From contig OY755242.1 of assembly GCA_963576725.1 (NCBI GenBank), positions 59,440,480-59,504,479 on the forward strand: DNA of 64,000 bases, written 5' to 3'. How positions within the stretch are numbered: the first letter of the stretch is position 1; every line of letters starts with the position of its first letter. The position numbers and the translations under genes are program-made. Below are positions 26,201 to 32,154 of the stretch, piece by piece. This DNA comes from Azorinus chamasolen (lineage: Eukaryota; Mollusca; Bivalvia; Cardiida; Solecurtidae). The notes beneath the pieces were generated by a model, which saw nothing but the letters and a program-made list of their open reading frames with translations, was not told the DNA's origin and did no database searches.

Positions 26201-29200
26201 CCAGGTCCCGGCCGATTTTGTTCTTGTTTCAATTGCAAAAAGATGCAAAAGTACGAAAATGCGAAACTACGAAAAACACGTTATTGCGAGAGGTTTTCGT
26301 AGTCCCTTAAACACAAAAACAGTAGCAAAAAGATGCATTTTTACGAATCTCACCTGTGTGATGTTTTCACACTTCTGAGAGACATTCGTCGCTCCAGTCA
26401 GCATAATTATCCATTGTTGACACATCTGGCCTGCCCGATACGCTTTAATGATCAGCACCCGTGTTTGTTTGTGACAGGATTAGACTAACTACATATCAAA
26501 TGTCGCAAATGATTAAAGCTTGTATTGTGCAATTATGCACAATTACGTTTTCACACACATCGTGTTATAAATGATTACCGTACAGGCATACTGATATGTT
26601 TGTTTGTAGTCAATGTCTCATAGCATATAAAACTTATATGCCAAACTTATAAAACCAGTTACACTGGTCATCAAACCTGTGTCTACACTGCTTCTATACG
26701 CATATAAACGCTATTTTTTCTATGCATTTTGTTTTTATTCCTGAATAAAAATATGAATGTATTGATTCGTTTCTTGTTTTATACATAACCCTTATGGATT
26801 GCTAGAAAGTTCGAGTTCATGTCTCTAGTTAAAGGGAGCATTTAAATACTAAAATCCTTATGCTGTCACCAAATTCTAGGTTGTCACTTCACGTTCGAAA
26901 GAATAGTCACAGAATATGGTTTGATGAAAAAGAACGAACAGAATCTTTGGAAATGACTCGTTTACTCCCTCCTATCTAGAGTTTGATGAGCTGGCATTGC
27001 GCGGTTCGTGTTTTTTACATAACCCGTTATGCACTGGCATATGACATTACACATTATGATTTGACCTCCTCTTGCATGAGGCGTGTGATACAAAATCATT
27101 AATGTACACTGTATTAAGCGGGAATGTGAGTAGATTGTCAAACAAGGCATAAAATATATTAAATATAACACAAACATGTACAGGAATATCTTTATTATGC
27201 AACAGTAAATTGCGACAATATTATTACATATAATGACCAATACAATAGCGATGTATGGTATGTGTATGCATTCACTACGAAACCGAGAAAAGGTTTGTGG
27301 AAATTAGTTCGTATCCTAAAGATGCATTAATACGAAAATGCGAAACTACGAAAAATCGGCCCGACCCGGTCCCGATTCGTAGTATCGCGATTAGACTGTA
27401 GGAGCAAATGCTCTATTTATCAAAATGGTTTCAAACTTCAATTTTTTAAAAAATTTCCTTTTCTCTATTTATGCTCCTTTTCAATAGATTTATCCAAAGT
27501 GGTTGGATTTAAAAATAGCCTATGAGGGAATGGGTTAACTCTTTCCCTCGTATAAACACCTTTTCCCTATAGGATCCGTCTGATCAGGGTCTGCTCTGTT
27601 TGCTAATGGAATTTGATAGATTGGTTTCTTTAGTTTCTAAAATAGCTACAATGTTCCACCTTCCATATTTCCTTATAACTATTTTGCCTGTCAACAGTTT
27701 GGGTTCTAATCTGAAGAATCATGAAAAGGACTGCCAGACAGTTTGTAGTCTGATCAGACAGTAATGACATGTATATCACCTTGGTTCAAATATTGAAACC
27801 GATGGCTTGGATCCTGATCACTTTTATTTATTTAGATTGCAATTGATTTACTACTTCGGGAAAATTATGAAACAGATGAGAACTTTACTGGATTATGAGA
27901 ACTTTACTAGATAATGAGAACTTAAGCTTGAGAAATTTACCAGATTATGAAACTTTACCAGATTATGAAACTTTACCAGATCACTAGTATGAGAATGTTA
28001 CCAGATTATGAAACTTTACCAGATCACTAGTATGAGAATGTTACCAGATTATGAAACTTTACCAGATCACTAGTATGAGAATGTTACCAGATCATGAAAC
28101 TTTACCAGATCACTAGTATGAGAATGTTACCAGATTATGAAACTTTACCAGATCACTAGTATGAGAATGTTACCAGATTATGAAACTTTACCAGATCACT
28201 AGTATGAGAATGTTACCAGATTATGAAACTTTACCAGATCACTAGTATGAGAATGTTACCAGATTATGAAACTTTACCAGATCACTAGTATGAGAATGTT
28301 ACCAGATCACTAGTATGAGAATGTTACCAGATCATGAAACTTTACCAGATCACTAGTATGAGAATGTTACCAGATTATGAAACTTTACCAGATCACTAGT
28401 ATGAGAATGTTACCAGATCATGAAACTTTACCAGATCACTAGTATGAGAATGTTACCAGATCATGAAACTTTACCAGATCACTAGTATGAGAATGTTACC
28501 AGATCATGAGAATGTTACCAGATTATGATTTTCACTTGAGGGAATATATATTAATATATCCTGAAAGTGGGAGATCATTCGAAAGCAAAAGTAGCAATGC
28601 AAAAAGAGAAAATTGCAGACTCGGTTTTATTGAGTCCGTTCATGAGTAGTAACTAAAAGCGCAACACCACTCACGCCCCCTAAGCAGTATTCAATTTTCA
28701 AAACTAATATTATCAAAACTAATGATCCCGAAGGACCAGAAAATATAACAACACTGAGAATGAAGTATGGGGCAACTTTTTACAGCTGCCACACAAGCAC
28801 TTAGCACCTGCTGTTTTGAAGTAAATATATCCCTTTACCTCATAAATACACCTTTTAACACCTTTGCAAACAGAGTAGACCCATTTCATATGGATCCTGT
28901 ATGAGCCATCTGATCTAGGTCTTATCTGTTTCCTTACGGAATTATACAGATCTGATTTTACAGTAGTAAACCATTGTGATAAATAGAACGTTTGATTTCC
29001 TGCCTTGGCTGAAAATACCTGTGCTATATGCCATAATAAAAATCTCTGATTGATATTCATGATGTCATTATTTCTCACATGAATATTCCTGATGTAAAAA
29101 TAATTTGCCATTCACTTCAATCAGTGTTTTAAGCCACTCCAATTTGAACTTGTTTGAACTTGTTTTTACAATTTCCATCGATTTCAACTGCTAAATGGGA

Positions 29201-31545
29201 ATCATTAGCATGTTCATTAATGAGAGACATCTTTATTTCATATAATCATACACTGTTTTCCTCTGAGAACCCCAAGTTGAAAAAAGTGCCCGGAGGTACG
29301 CTTCACAAAAATGAAAGAAGCAATTCCATTGCACTACAAGGGGTGCATCGACCAATGAAAACACTCGTTCAAGAATCTAACTTCTATACGGTGGTCCTCG
29401 GTGCAGTTCGTAGAGGATAGACTGCAGTTAGCCCCGAGTGGCGGCATACCAACCGGATCGGACAGGCCCTACCCATCCCCCCATCCCCCCAACCGTAGCG
29501 GAAAAATCACACCCCTTATATCGGTAGTCTAATACAGCTGTACTTGGGTATCTGGAACTTCAGGAGACCATACAAATACAGCTGTACTTCGGTATCTGGA
29601 ACTTATGAGACCATACAAATAGCTTTAAGATAACAGAAGTCATCCAATATCTAATCTGGACAATTTCTCAAGTTCATAGCTTAATGCAGATCTAAAGTAA
29701 TTAGACCTGCATTAAGCTGTCACATGTATTTATAGATATGCGTAGGGACACATTTTAGAAAAATTCTGTATTCTAAAGTTTAGAAGGCCCGAACTTTACT
29801 TTGAGTTATCCCAAAATTCGAGTTACTCAAGTTGGAGATATGGAAGTTCAACTGTACTAACATTGTCATTTCTCCACCAAGCCCTATGTTGTGACCACTC
29901 TTCAGAATCTTCTCTTTGAGACAATTCCAAAGAGTGGTGACAACATAGAGGTTGGTGGAGAAATAAAGAAGCTATTTCTGAAAATGTTTTTATGTATGCA
30001 TCTTACCTGGGCCTCTGCTGATGTATGTATTCAGACTCCATATCCAAGAAGGAACAGAAGCAGGAACGACAGAGAGTGATGGCTCCCTTACTTGGCTTCT
30101 CGGATGAGCTGAGGTCGCAGCTCAAGAATTGCGACATCAGCATACAGGTAAGTTGTCCAGCTGAATGGTTTTAAACAACTGTTCAACGGCATTCAGATAC
30201 TGGCAGAGTATTAAAAAATGTCTGCATGTTGTTCAGTTTTAGTAAAAAACAAATACACTGAAATAAATCATATTAGAAGCCCAGATAAGGTGCATGAATT
30301 AAATTTTTTCCAAGAACAGCTCCTTAATTTCTCTTCCAAAACCTATACTGTGACTACTCTTTAGGGACAATTCTAAAGAGTAGTCACAGTATAGGTTTGG
30401 TGAAGAAATGGTGATTTAGTATTTGAATAAGCTCTATTATCTATTGCTTTGGATATTTAACCCTTTCCTCCAGAAATACGCCTTTCTACGCCTCTATAAA
30501 AGTCACTTCTTGAAATCATTGTGATAAACAGAGCATTTGTTCCAAAGGAGCAAATGCTCTATTTATCACAAATCAATGGTTTCAAAACTAAACAAGTCTT
30601 AACATTTCTCTTTTCTATAGTTAAATGCTCCTTTTCGGTAGATTTATTCAAAGGGATTGGGTCTAAAAATAGCCTATGAGGGACTGGGTTAACCTTCTTA
30701 TTTTGCTAGGTAATAGAGTATCTTCTAAAAATTTAAATATGCAATGCTTAACCCTTTACCTGTTTAATATTCATATAAGAAATAACGACATCATGAATAT
30801 TTATTAGCTGATTTTTATGATGGCATATGTAGACAGGATGTTTTGGCACAGACAGAAACTGTAGAATCAGATCTATATTATACCATAAACAAACAGAGAT
30901 CTAAATTATACCATAAGCAAACAGAGTAGACCCTGATCAGACAGCTCCTATAGGAGCTGTCTGATCTTGGTCTTCTCTGTTTGTAAACAGGTGAAAAGGT
31001 GTTTATATGAAAGAAAGGGTTAATGAAGTTACTTTGACAGTTTACCTCATAGATACACTTTGCAAACAGTAGACTCCTGTAGGCACTCTTAGCCCTTTAT
31101 TCCATGAATATTCATATAAGAAATAATGACATTATGAATTTTAATTAGATTTATTGTTAAAATAGCACGTGGACACAAGAACGTTCAACCATGGCAGAAA
31201 CTGTAGAATCGTATCCATTTTCTGTCATAAGCACACTGAGCAGACCCTGACCAGACGTGTCCTACAGGAGCCATCTGATCTCGGTCTACTCTGTTTGCAT
31301 TTATGGAATAAAGGGTTAATGTTAGAATAGCAAGGTACCTGAAGTATTTTAAACTCTATCTCTGTGTACCTTTAGCCAGTAGACAATGTTGCTGTTTGCA
31401 GGACCACAAGACGTTCTCCTCCTGGGAGTACATGGACTCTGGTCATGTGTCGGAGGACTCTCCATGGGAAGACACAGACGTAGAGGTGTCCAAACCACAA
31501 CAGCCATCACAGCCCGAGAAAAAACCTGGTACCAATAATTGTTGA
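1984..31545 (+). CDS. CARS2: mitochondrial cysteinyl-tRNA synthetase (CARS2), 13 exons
   Basis: Charges mitochondrial tRNA-Cys with cysteine using ATP, in the matrix. Read as join 1984-2246, 6752-6920, 7428-7605, 8192-8272, 10984-11104, 12950-13083, 14427-14561, 19653-19791, 22045-22159, 24661-24759, 25833-25941, 30035-30147, 31402-31545. All introns are GT..AG, phases match, and the sum is 1800 nt: 599 residues plus TGA. Human CARS2 is of similar length (about 564). Seen: HIGH motif H100-H103, KMSKS 326-330, and putative zinc ligands C91, C266, H291 and E295, spaced as in bacterial CysRS. Residues 1-30 hold eight Lys/Arg and no acidic residue, which fits a mitochondrial presequence. [11 protein letters not shown] and the total size favour the mitochondrial over the cytosolic paralogue. 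Start: ATG 1984 is the first in-frame ATG after a stop and has G at -3. Every long intron is filled with transposons. A further non-coding 5' exon cannot be excluded. Confidence 0.93.
2268..6110 (-). mobile_element. full-length or nearly full-length CR1/Jockey-group LINE
   Basis: A non-LTR retrotransposon inserted antisense in CARS2 intron 1. On the minus strand the stop is followed by about 240 bases of 3' UTR, a small stem (CCTCA..TGAGG near 2290-2310), and a (GAA)n tail at about 2269-2286. The 5' boundary above 6105 and the target duplication could not be found. The ORF has no stop or frameshift, so the insertion is probably young. Confidence 0.9.
2527..6105 (-). CDS. LINE polyprotein: 2A-like motif, PHD finger, APE endonuclease, reverse transcriptase
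   Basis: 1192 residues, uninterrupted. Order: hydrophobic segment about 20-36; 2A-like QVESNPGP at 119-126; C4HC3 PHD finger (C133, C136, C149, C152, H157, C160, C181, C184); APE-type endonuclease about 245-470 (N250, E277, GGDFN 386-390, DHD 461-463); reverse transcriptase about 735-1000 with motif A DFAKAFD 831-837, [10 protein letters not shown] 887-896 and FADD 918-921; then a C-terminal region. No RNase H or separate ORF1 is seen. Known for the group: the endonuclease nicks the target and RT primes from the nick. The PHD-EN-RT order fits CR1/L2/Jockey-type elements of invertebrates. ATG 6105 was taken as the start because it includes the hydrophobic segment; M9 is an alternative. It is not a host gene. 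Confidence 0.96.
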   Translation of the reverse strand: MNFLLSSKMHRLRQRKCAPVRWFCISVLLMIYMNVASNSLKAKDLRNTDKVVRTSVTSADFIFSNYLIQYTSNSLQISKNVSVYYWLFHLRKPYRSNKIFVSNNNRNVHLILKIILGNQVESNPGPKTPRWPCGICGKNVTWKSRALECDSCKSWFHIDCQGGMTETMYNIMDSSNLSWHCLKCGLPNFTSTFFNSSCNTSFCSNSFSSLSNLDSPGRPFASSSPKLNKQKQPPRKSNYESHPLRVICLNFQSIKNKKPELEALIDSVCPDVIIGTESWLDPSVSSSEFFNPNQFTVYRKDRPPNKKGTSHGGVLIAIKNEFQTNECKHLQTDCEIIWVEATLKSSRKLIIGSFYRPQPDDDVSLQQLNESLNKINPNSKSVILLGGDFNLGNIDWNTSSVIPGRPNIKQHQELLDITADHSLTQLVDTPTRKDKILDLLLTNYPSIIENIETIPPIGIADHDIVLTTCDTSLHRRKMKPREKFIYSKANWENIKEDLHRSYLESLQEESNVDINQLWDKFKNDLHKSISKNIPSKLMKQKNKLPWITNDLRKKMNKYKRKLVKRNKSHSKSSSLKALKAEIQRDQRTAYWKYIENMIFNIDIPDQGSTHFHKAPKNLFSYIKSQKTESTSIPPLRENGILKSDPSSKANILNNQFQKAFTPTSSTAIPNKGSSPHPNMTDITITQTGILKLLDNINPHKASGPDSIQAKVLKECKYIIAPILTMLFNKSLASGKIPADWKHANVCPVFKKGDKHDAINYRPISLTCICCKILEHVVSSSIMTHLEKNDILYDLQHGFRSSRSCETQLISFFQNISRSQDRNIQTDVIIMDFAKAFDKVPHKHLLYKLQYYGINNNALNWISDFLENRTQTVVLEGEISDKVSVTFGVPQGTVLGPILFLIYINDLADYMKHSTLRLFADDSIIYKEIKNSNDAELLQSDLAAAGAWERDWLMHFHPDKCNVLSITQKKYPIKYCYKLHNHILEKVDSSKYLGITLQSNLKWNKHINSITNRANQSLGFLRRNLKISSNKVKEHAYKAIVRPKLEYASSVWDPHTKNQINQIERVQRRAARFVTNRYHNTSSVSDMLNNLNWPSLEVRRTRTRLIMFYKIIHQIVAIYPENYLLVPTDSRTRHGNTYGYRQIRTSKDPYKYSFYPRTICQWNMLPVTAQQAPTVDSFKAIVTVPIIVSTFNF
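6237..6425. repeat. family D hairpin element
   Basis: Contains tttctccaccaaaccctat.. with its inverted partner ataaggtttggttgagaaat, and the D tail gttattcttgaaaatg..cttatctgg. The apex is shortened relative to other D copies. Confidence 0.75.
6752..6920 (+). CDS. CARS2: CARS2 exon 2 (HIGH motif exon)
   Basis: Residues 88-144. Carries CGPTVYD with zinc ligand C91, the ATP-binding HIGH (H100-H103) and [11 protein letters not shown]. The acceptor is ttttccag/g and the donor acg/gtatga, phase 0. This is the start of the Rossmann catalytic domain. Confidence 0.95.
7028..7273. mobile_element. TTAA-B element, degraded
   Basis: B-type left end (accctttacctg..attcatg) and core hairpin, interrupted by a (CAAA)n run at 7182-7208. 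Ends aaaagggttaa. Confidence 0.7.
7428..7605 (+). CDS. CARS2: CARS2 exon 3
   Basis: Residues 145-203 plus one base of Gly204. Begins [20 protein letters not shown] and ends AYKASD. The acceptor is ttgacag/ttg; the donor is gatg/gtaggt. Covers the connective part of the class I catalytic domain. Confidence 0.93.
8192..8272 (+). CDS. CARS2: CARS2 exon 4
   Basis: Residues 204-230 plus one base. [18 protein letters not shown] matches the VYFD segment of CysRS. Acceptor ctgctgcag/gc, donor ccgggg/gtaaga. Short for an exon (81 nt), but both phases fit their neighbours. Confidence 0.92.
8395..9195 (+). repeat. K-type element with diverged ~140-bp internal repeats
   Basis: Starts with the small hairpin ctcccccagtatactgggg and ends with ctgggggagacat. 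In between are five or six diverged copies of a unit containing cagtttctccaaa, ttcatgaaacttcatagga and tctgcagagttatgggact. Short ORFs on either strand follow the repeat and are not genes. Confidence 0.75.
9197..9442. repeat. duplicated segment with partial TTAA-B
   Basis: About 230 bases (ttccaaatgtagattttcaa.., cttcgataagattataaaag.., then a truncated B core) recur at 11220-11445, on the other side of exon 5. Confidence 0.75.
9684..10460 (+). repeat. K-type element, gtccgtccgtc subfamily
   Basis: Begins near tatacactcgtttgaaaaaa with a tgtctgtccgtccgtccgtc run and has two copies of the block taacatctctaactcaagtt. It ends cgacgggcgtatattgtgtc followed by cactcttgttt. No conserved protein. 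Confidence 0.6.
10635..10869 (-). mobile_element. TTAA-B element, complete
   Basis: Runs ctaaccctttaccccataaa .. atgtagtaaagggttaa, 235 bp. The core hairpin gtagacccagatcagacgg / ctgatcagtgtctgctttg is close to the left end. Taken as the reverse orientation of B. Confidence 0.85.
10984..11104 (+). CDS. CARS2: CARS2 exon 5
   Basis: Residues 231-270 plus two bases of Ser271. [26 protein letters not shown] is the diagnostic CysRS block; C266 is a zinc ligand. Acceptor tattttcag/at, donor gctag/gtattt. Confidence 0.95.
11220..11445. repeat. second copy of the 9197 segment
   Basis: Same order of words as 9197-9425, with small indels and a doubled 'gacccacttt' region. The two copies flank CARS2 exon 5. 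Confidence 0.75.
11530..11903 (+). mobile_element. TTAA-B with a nested palindrome
   Basis: B left part (taacccattaccttatgaat..) is interrupted at about 11620-11758 by a palindrome with roughly 65-base arms (atgcttataaaactttttag .. ttataagcat, apex gcctttggc). B then resumes with ggcctttgcagaaactgtag. Confidence 0.75.
11900..12149 (+). mobile_element. TTAA-A element, complete reference copy
   Basis: 250 bp from TTAA to TTAA: ttaaccctttccctcatata .. gaacagggaaagggttaa. The core hairpin is 11946-12004, with apex ggctccgagaggagcc. No ORF; a non-autonomous, probably piggyBac-like element (TTAA target, CCCTTT termini). Confidence 0.88.
12200..12429 (-). mobile_element. TTAA-B element, degraded
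   Basis: Reverse B with core gtagaccaagatcaggtgg..ctgatcaaggtctgttctg. Ends aacaaggaaggggttaa; the left terminus is damaged. Confidence 0.65.
12760..12949. repeat. family D element supplying the exon 6 acceptor
   Basis: Has aggtccagataagatgcatg, the hairpin accactctttagaatcgtct / cttctaaagagtggtcacaa, and the D end gcacctttatctgttgc, which runs directly into the cag of the exon 6 splice acceptor. Confidence 0.8.
12950..13083 (+). CDS. CARS2: CARS2 exon 6
   Basis: Residues 271-315 plus one base of Gly316. Contains [20 protein letters not shown] with zinc ligands H291 and E295. Its acceptor, ctgttgcag/t, lies in the terminal sequence of a family D hairpin element (12760-12949). Donor acag/gtacca. 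Confidence 0.95.
13097..13618 (+). mobile_element. TTAA-B split by a nested TTAA-A
   Basis: The B left half ends ..aaaatggcata at 13178. TTAA-A occupies 13179-13492. B resumes with cacatgaaacttttgcc.. and its own core. The insertion point is a TTAA. Confidence 0.8.
13179..13492 (+). mobile_element. TTAA-A with an internal tandem duplication
   Basis: Starts ttagccctttccctcatata and ends agataaagggttaa. A block of about 60 bases (tttcatatttcattatacag..) is tandemly doubled at about 13340-13460, lengthening it to 314 bp. Confidence 0.8.
13775..13995 (+). repeat. repeat S, copy 1
   Basis: gtgtggcggccgtaaaacg .. actcaataaaaccgagtctg. Inverted copies are at 28590-28800 and 57635-57840. Contains AATAAA and could be LTR-derived, but homology of the other copies continues past the tgtggc edge, so the class is open. 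Confidence 0.6.
14105..14312 (+). mobile_element. TTAA-C element, degraded
   Basis: ccattccctcatattgacac .. aaagaggttggctctaaaa. The central hairpin is partly lost. Confidence 0.65.
14427..14561 (+). CDS. CARS2: CARS2 exon 7 (KMSKS exon)
   Basis: Residues 316-360 plus one base of Asn361. [18 protein letters not shown] holds the second ATP-site signature, KMSKS 326-330. Acceptor accacag/ga, donor aaca/gtgagt. A TTAA-B element begins at 14571, nine bases inside the intron. Confidence 0.95.
14571..14761 (+). mobile_element. CARS2: TTAA-B directly after the exon 7 donor
   Basis: Begins with ttaa at 14571, nine bases after the exon 7 splice junction, and shares its right ttaa (14758-14761) with the next element. 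Confidence 0.75.
14758..14966 (+). mobile_element. TTAA-C element
   Basis: ttaatcctttcctccataat .. ggagaaaagggttaa. The stem aaactattgtgataaatag is kept, but the apex is deleted. Confidence 0.7.
15067..15241 (+). mobile_element. TTAA-C element, shortened
   Basis: ttaacctattccctcatctt .., hairpin atttgctccagaagagcaaa, ending atgaggtgttaa. Confidence 0.7.
15573..16718. mobile_element. 1.15-kb TA-flanked DNA element, non-autonomous
   Basis: Flanked by TA on both sides. Left terminus cagtccactctcgttatggc; the right terminus read inward is cagtcgactctcgttatgtc, so the terminal inverted repeats match well over about 25 bases. Pogo/mariner-like by TA target and CAGT start. No long ORF inside. Confidence 0.8.
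18371..18599 (-). mobile_element. TTAA-B, interrupted by a 40-bp palindrome
   Basis: ttaaccctttactccataaa.. with core hairpin; the interior holds the TIR-only element at 18530-18569. Confidence 0.65.
18530..18569. mobile_element. TIR-only 40-bp palindrome with 7-bp target duplication
   Basis: A perfect palindrome of two 20-base arms, caaagacctatgataacaca and its complement, with no spacer. Flanked by gtacaat on both sides (18523-18529 and 18570-18576). The arms match the termini of the 692-bp element at 42805-43496. Confidence 0.85.
18595..18841 (+). mobile_element. TTAA-A element
   Basis: ctaaccctttccctcatgtt .. gaacagggggagggttgaa, with the core hairpin gcagacccagatcagatgg / ctgatcagggtccgctctg. 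Confidence 0.82.
19653..19791 (+). CDS. CARS2: CARS2 exon 8
   Basis: Residues 361-406 plus two bases of Arg407: [29 protein letters not shown]. This is the start of the helical tRNA-binding part after KMSKS. Acceptor gtgtag/ac, donor caaag/gtgtgt. Confidence 0.92.
19820..20030 (+). mobile_element. TTAA-C element, degraded
   Basis: ccctttttctccataaatat .. gattcaaagaggttggg-type right half (cttttcggtggatttattca). The apex arm is deleted to catttgctccataggagcc. Confidence 0.65.
20094..20837 (+). mobile_element. TTAA-B split by a K-type insertion
   Basis: The B left part stops at ..ttagattattttt (20162) and B resumes at ataatggcatatgaacaagg (20649). The 490-base insert has no obvious target duplication beyond T residues. 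Confidence 0.8.
20163..20648 (+). mobile_element. K-type (Helentron-like) insertion, atgccccc subfamily
   Basis: 5' end atgcccccattgatgatagt..cagggggcat is a hairpin. The 3' end is hairpin-like (tgtgtcctacagacaca), then attttctagtt. Because the host TTAA-B sequence is known, both borders are fixed to within a few T/A bases. Confidence 0.7.
20834..21039 (+). mobile_element. TTAA-I element
   Basis: ttaaccctttcaatgctgta .. aaatgcaaagggttaa, 206 bp, with a weak central stem. A second copy is at 54115-54318. Confidence 0.75.
22045..22159 (+). CDS. CARS2: CARS2 exon 9
   Basis: Residues 407-445: [21 protein letters not shown].., the DDF(D/R)TP motif of the CysRS DALR-type helical domain. Acceptor cttacag/att, donor gag/gtacga, phase 0. 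Confidence 0.92.
22729..23184 (+). mobile_element. TTAA-C with nested TTAA-A
   Basis: ttaagccattccctcattaa..cacagtggtt; then A at 22836-23085; then cacaattctaaaattttcct .. gaggtaatggttaa. Confidence 0.8.
22836..23085 (-). mobile_element. TTAA-A element, reverse, complete
   Basis: 250 bp, ttaaccctttccctgttcta .. tatgagggaaagggttga. Apex cggctcctctaggagccg. Confidence 0.85.
23586..24211 (+). mobile_element. TTAA-B split by a TA element
   Basis: ttaaccctatactgcatgaa..atcatatccacat; a TA-flanked insert 23716-24111; then tatcatgagcagactactac .. ggagtaaagggttaa. Confidence 0.82.
23716..24111. mobile_element. 396-bp TA-flanked pogo-style MITE
   Basis: Left cagtaaaactcggttataac, right read inward cagtaaaacttatttataac, TA on both sides. 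Inserted in TTAA-B. No ORF. Confidence 0.82.
24445..24645. repeat. family D element next to exon 10 acceptor
   Basis: agctacagataaagatgtgt .. hairpin tgaccactctttagaatcgt / aaaagtggtcacaatatagg .. cgcatcttatctggacctc. It ends about 16 bases before the exon. Confidence 0.8.
24661..24759 (+). CDS. CARS2: CARS2 exon 10
   Basis: Residues 446-478: [20 protein letters not shown].., 99 nt, phase 0 at both ends. The acceptor ctgtttcag lies about 16 bases beyond the end of a family D element. Less conserved across CARS2 proteins, but ORF and splice sites agree. Confidence 0.87.
25236..25459 (+). mobile_element. TTAA-B element
   Basis: ttaactctctacattatgaa .. ctgaaaagacattttaa. Shares its right TTAA with the TTAA-H element. 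Confidence 0.75.
25456..25705 (-). mobile_element. TTAA-H element, copy 1
   Basis: 250 bp: ttaacccttctcttgctcat .. gcaagcgaagggttga. The stem atttacaagttgat/..acttgtaaatagtgcagac and apex cagctcctacaggagctg lie near the right end. An inverted partner is at 48552-48801. Confidence 0.85.
25833..25941 (+). CDS. CARS2: CARS2 exon 11
   Basis: Residues 479-514 plus one base: [29 protein letters not shown]. The VR(Q/E)(F/Y)AL.MP segment is typical of the CARS2 C-terminal helical domain. Acceptor attcttag/atg, donor ccag/gtaaag. Confidence 0.92.
26061..27538 (+). mobile_element. TTAA-C split by a 1.26-kb TA element
   Basis: ttaacccttttctccataaa..cattgtgataaata / insert / ggagcaaatgctctatttat .. gagggaatgggttaa. 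Confidence 0.82.
26138..27398. mobile_element. 1.26-kb TA-flanked DNA element
   Basis: Terminal inverted repeats cagtctaatcacgatactac (left) and cagtctaatcgcgatactac (right, read inward), about 25 bases, with TA on each side. Internal blocks of acgaaaatgcgaaactacg recur near each end. No transposase ORF; non-autonomous, pogo/mariner-like by termini. Confidence 0.83.
27937..28527. repeat. 43-bp minisatellite, about 13-14 units
   Basis: The unit joins ttaccagattatgaaac, tttaccagatcac and tagtatgagaatg; successive tagtatgag words are 43 bases apart, with a few shortened units. Next to repeat S copy 2. Confidence 0.93.
28590..28800 (-). repeat. repeat S, copy 2
   Basis: agcaatgcaaaaagagaaaa .. 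ggcaactttttacagctgcc. Inverted relative to copy 1. Homology to copy 3 continues a further 30-40 bases rightwards. Confidence 0.7.
29535..29854. mobile_element. family G TA-flanked element, copy 1
   Basis: Left cagctgtacttgggtatctg; right read inward cagttgaacttccatatctc; TA flanks. Contains the inner hairpin agcttaatgcagatctaaag / agacctgcattaagctg. Confidence 0.75.
29855..30017. repeat. family D element next to exon 12 acceptor
   Basis: cattgtcatttctccaccaa .. aaatgtttttatgtatgcat; the D tail reaches to within about 17 bases of the exon 12 acceptor. Confidence 0.78.
30035..30147 (+). CDS. CARS2: CARS2 exon 12
   Basis: Residues 515-552: [20 protein letters not shown].., ending LKNCDISIQ. 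Acceptor gtattcag/ac, donor acag/gtaagt. A family D element ends about 17 bases upstream of the acceptor. Confidence 0.9.
30283..30457. repeat. family D element after exon 12
   Basis: agcccagataaggtgcatga, hairpin tgactactctttagggacaa / attctaaagagtagtcacag, tail ctattatctattgctttgga. Confidence 0.78.
30458..30692 (+). mobile_element. TTAA-C element, complete
   Basis: ttaaccctttcctccagaaa .. atgagggactgggttaa; hairpin gagcatttgttccaaaggag. Confidence 0.85.
30748..31023 (+). mobile_element. TTAA-B element, complete
   Basis: ttaaccctttacctgtttaa .. tgaaagaaagggttaa; core apex cagctcctataggagctg. A 30-base internal stretch (ataccataaacaaacagaga) is duplicated. Confidence 0.85.
31089..31319 (+). 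mobile_element. TTAA-B element
   Basis: ttagccctttattccatgaa .. ttatggaataaagggttaa. It ends about 80 bases before exon 13. Confidence 0.82.
31402..31545 (+). CDS. CARS2: CARS2 exon 13 and stop
   Basis: Residues 553-599 and TGA at 31543-31545. Begins [14 protein letters not shown], equivalent to the DRSSTTSTWE-like end of the vertebrate protein, followed by an acidic then Pro/Gln/Lys-rich tail. Acceptor tttgcag/gac. Confidence 0.92.
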   Translation, partial: DHKTFSSWEYMDSGHVSEDSPWEDTDVEVSKPQQPSQPEKKPGTNNC

Positions 31546-31633
31546 TGGTACACCCTGAGCAAAGATCACAATGATCGGAGGAGAGATTTTCCTTTTAAAA
31601 AATCAAGATCAAAAACAGTTGTGATAGAACAAG

Positions 31634-31639
31634 AATAAA
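31634..31639 (+). terminator. CARS2: CARS2 poly(A) signal AATAAA
   Basis: AATAAA lies 89 bases after the stop, followed by a T/G-rich stretch (agtgtgttttaagttgag). A short 3' UTR is therefore likely; the cleavage site itself is not visible. Confidence 0.6.
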
Positions 31640-31790
31640 CAGTGTGTTTTAAGTTGAGTTATTACTGTCCCATTAACAAAAAATTTGATCTGATCATCTT
31701 GCTGTGTTGTAATATTTAAATGACCACATCCAGTTTAAATATTTGCACACTTCGTAATTGTATGCCAAATTTGTCATCAGCGTCAAATCC

Positions 31791-32020
31791 TTAACCCATT
31801 ACTCCATGAATATTCATGTAAGAAATATGAAATCATGGATCTTAATAAGATTGTTATAATAGCACATGGACACAGGAAATTTTGGCTATGACAGAAATCA
31901 TGTCTGTATTGTATCATGAGCACACAGAGCAGACCCTGATCAGACAGCTCCTACAGGATCTGGGTCTACTCGGTTTGCAAGGAAAGGCATAGCTGGCATA
32001 TTTATGGAGTAAAGAGTTAA
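31791..32020 (+). mobile_element. TTAA-B element
   Basis: ttaacccattactccatgaa .. tttatggagtaaagagttaa; part of the right core arm is deleted. Confidence 0.82.
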
Positions 32021-32154
32021 CACTTTCTTCCATGATCAAACATTTCATTTGTTTCATTATGCGCTTCTAAAATGCCCTTTGCAAATAGTGTTGACCCAAA
32101 TAAGAGGGCTCCTGAAGGAAACAAGTTCACGGTCACTTGCAAAATGTGAAAGAC

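Noticed and set aside
27937..28527. Regular direct repeats resembling a CRISPR array.
   Set aside because: Units are contiguous with no unique spacers, no cas genes are near, and the genome is eukaryotic.
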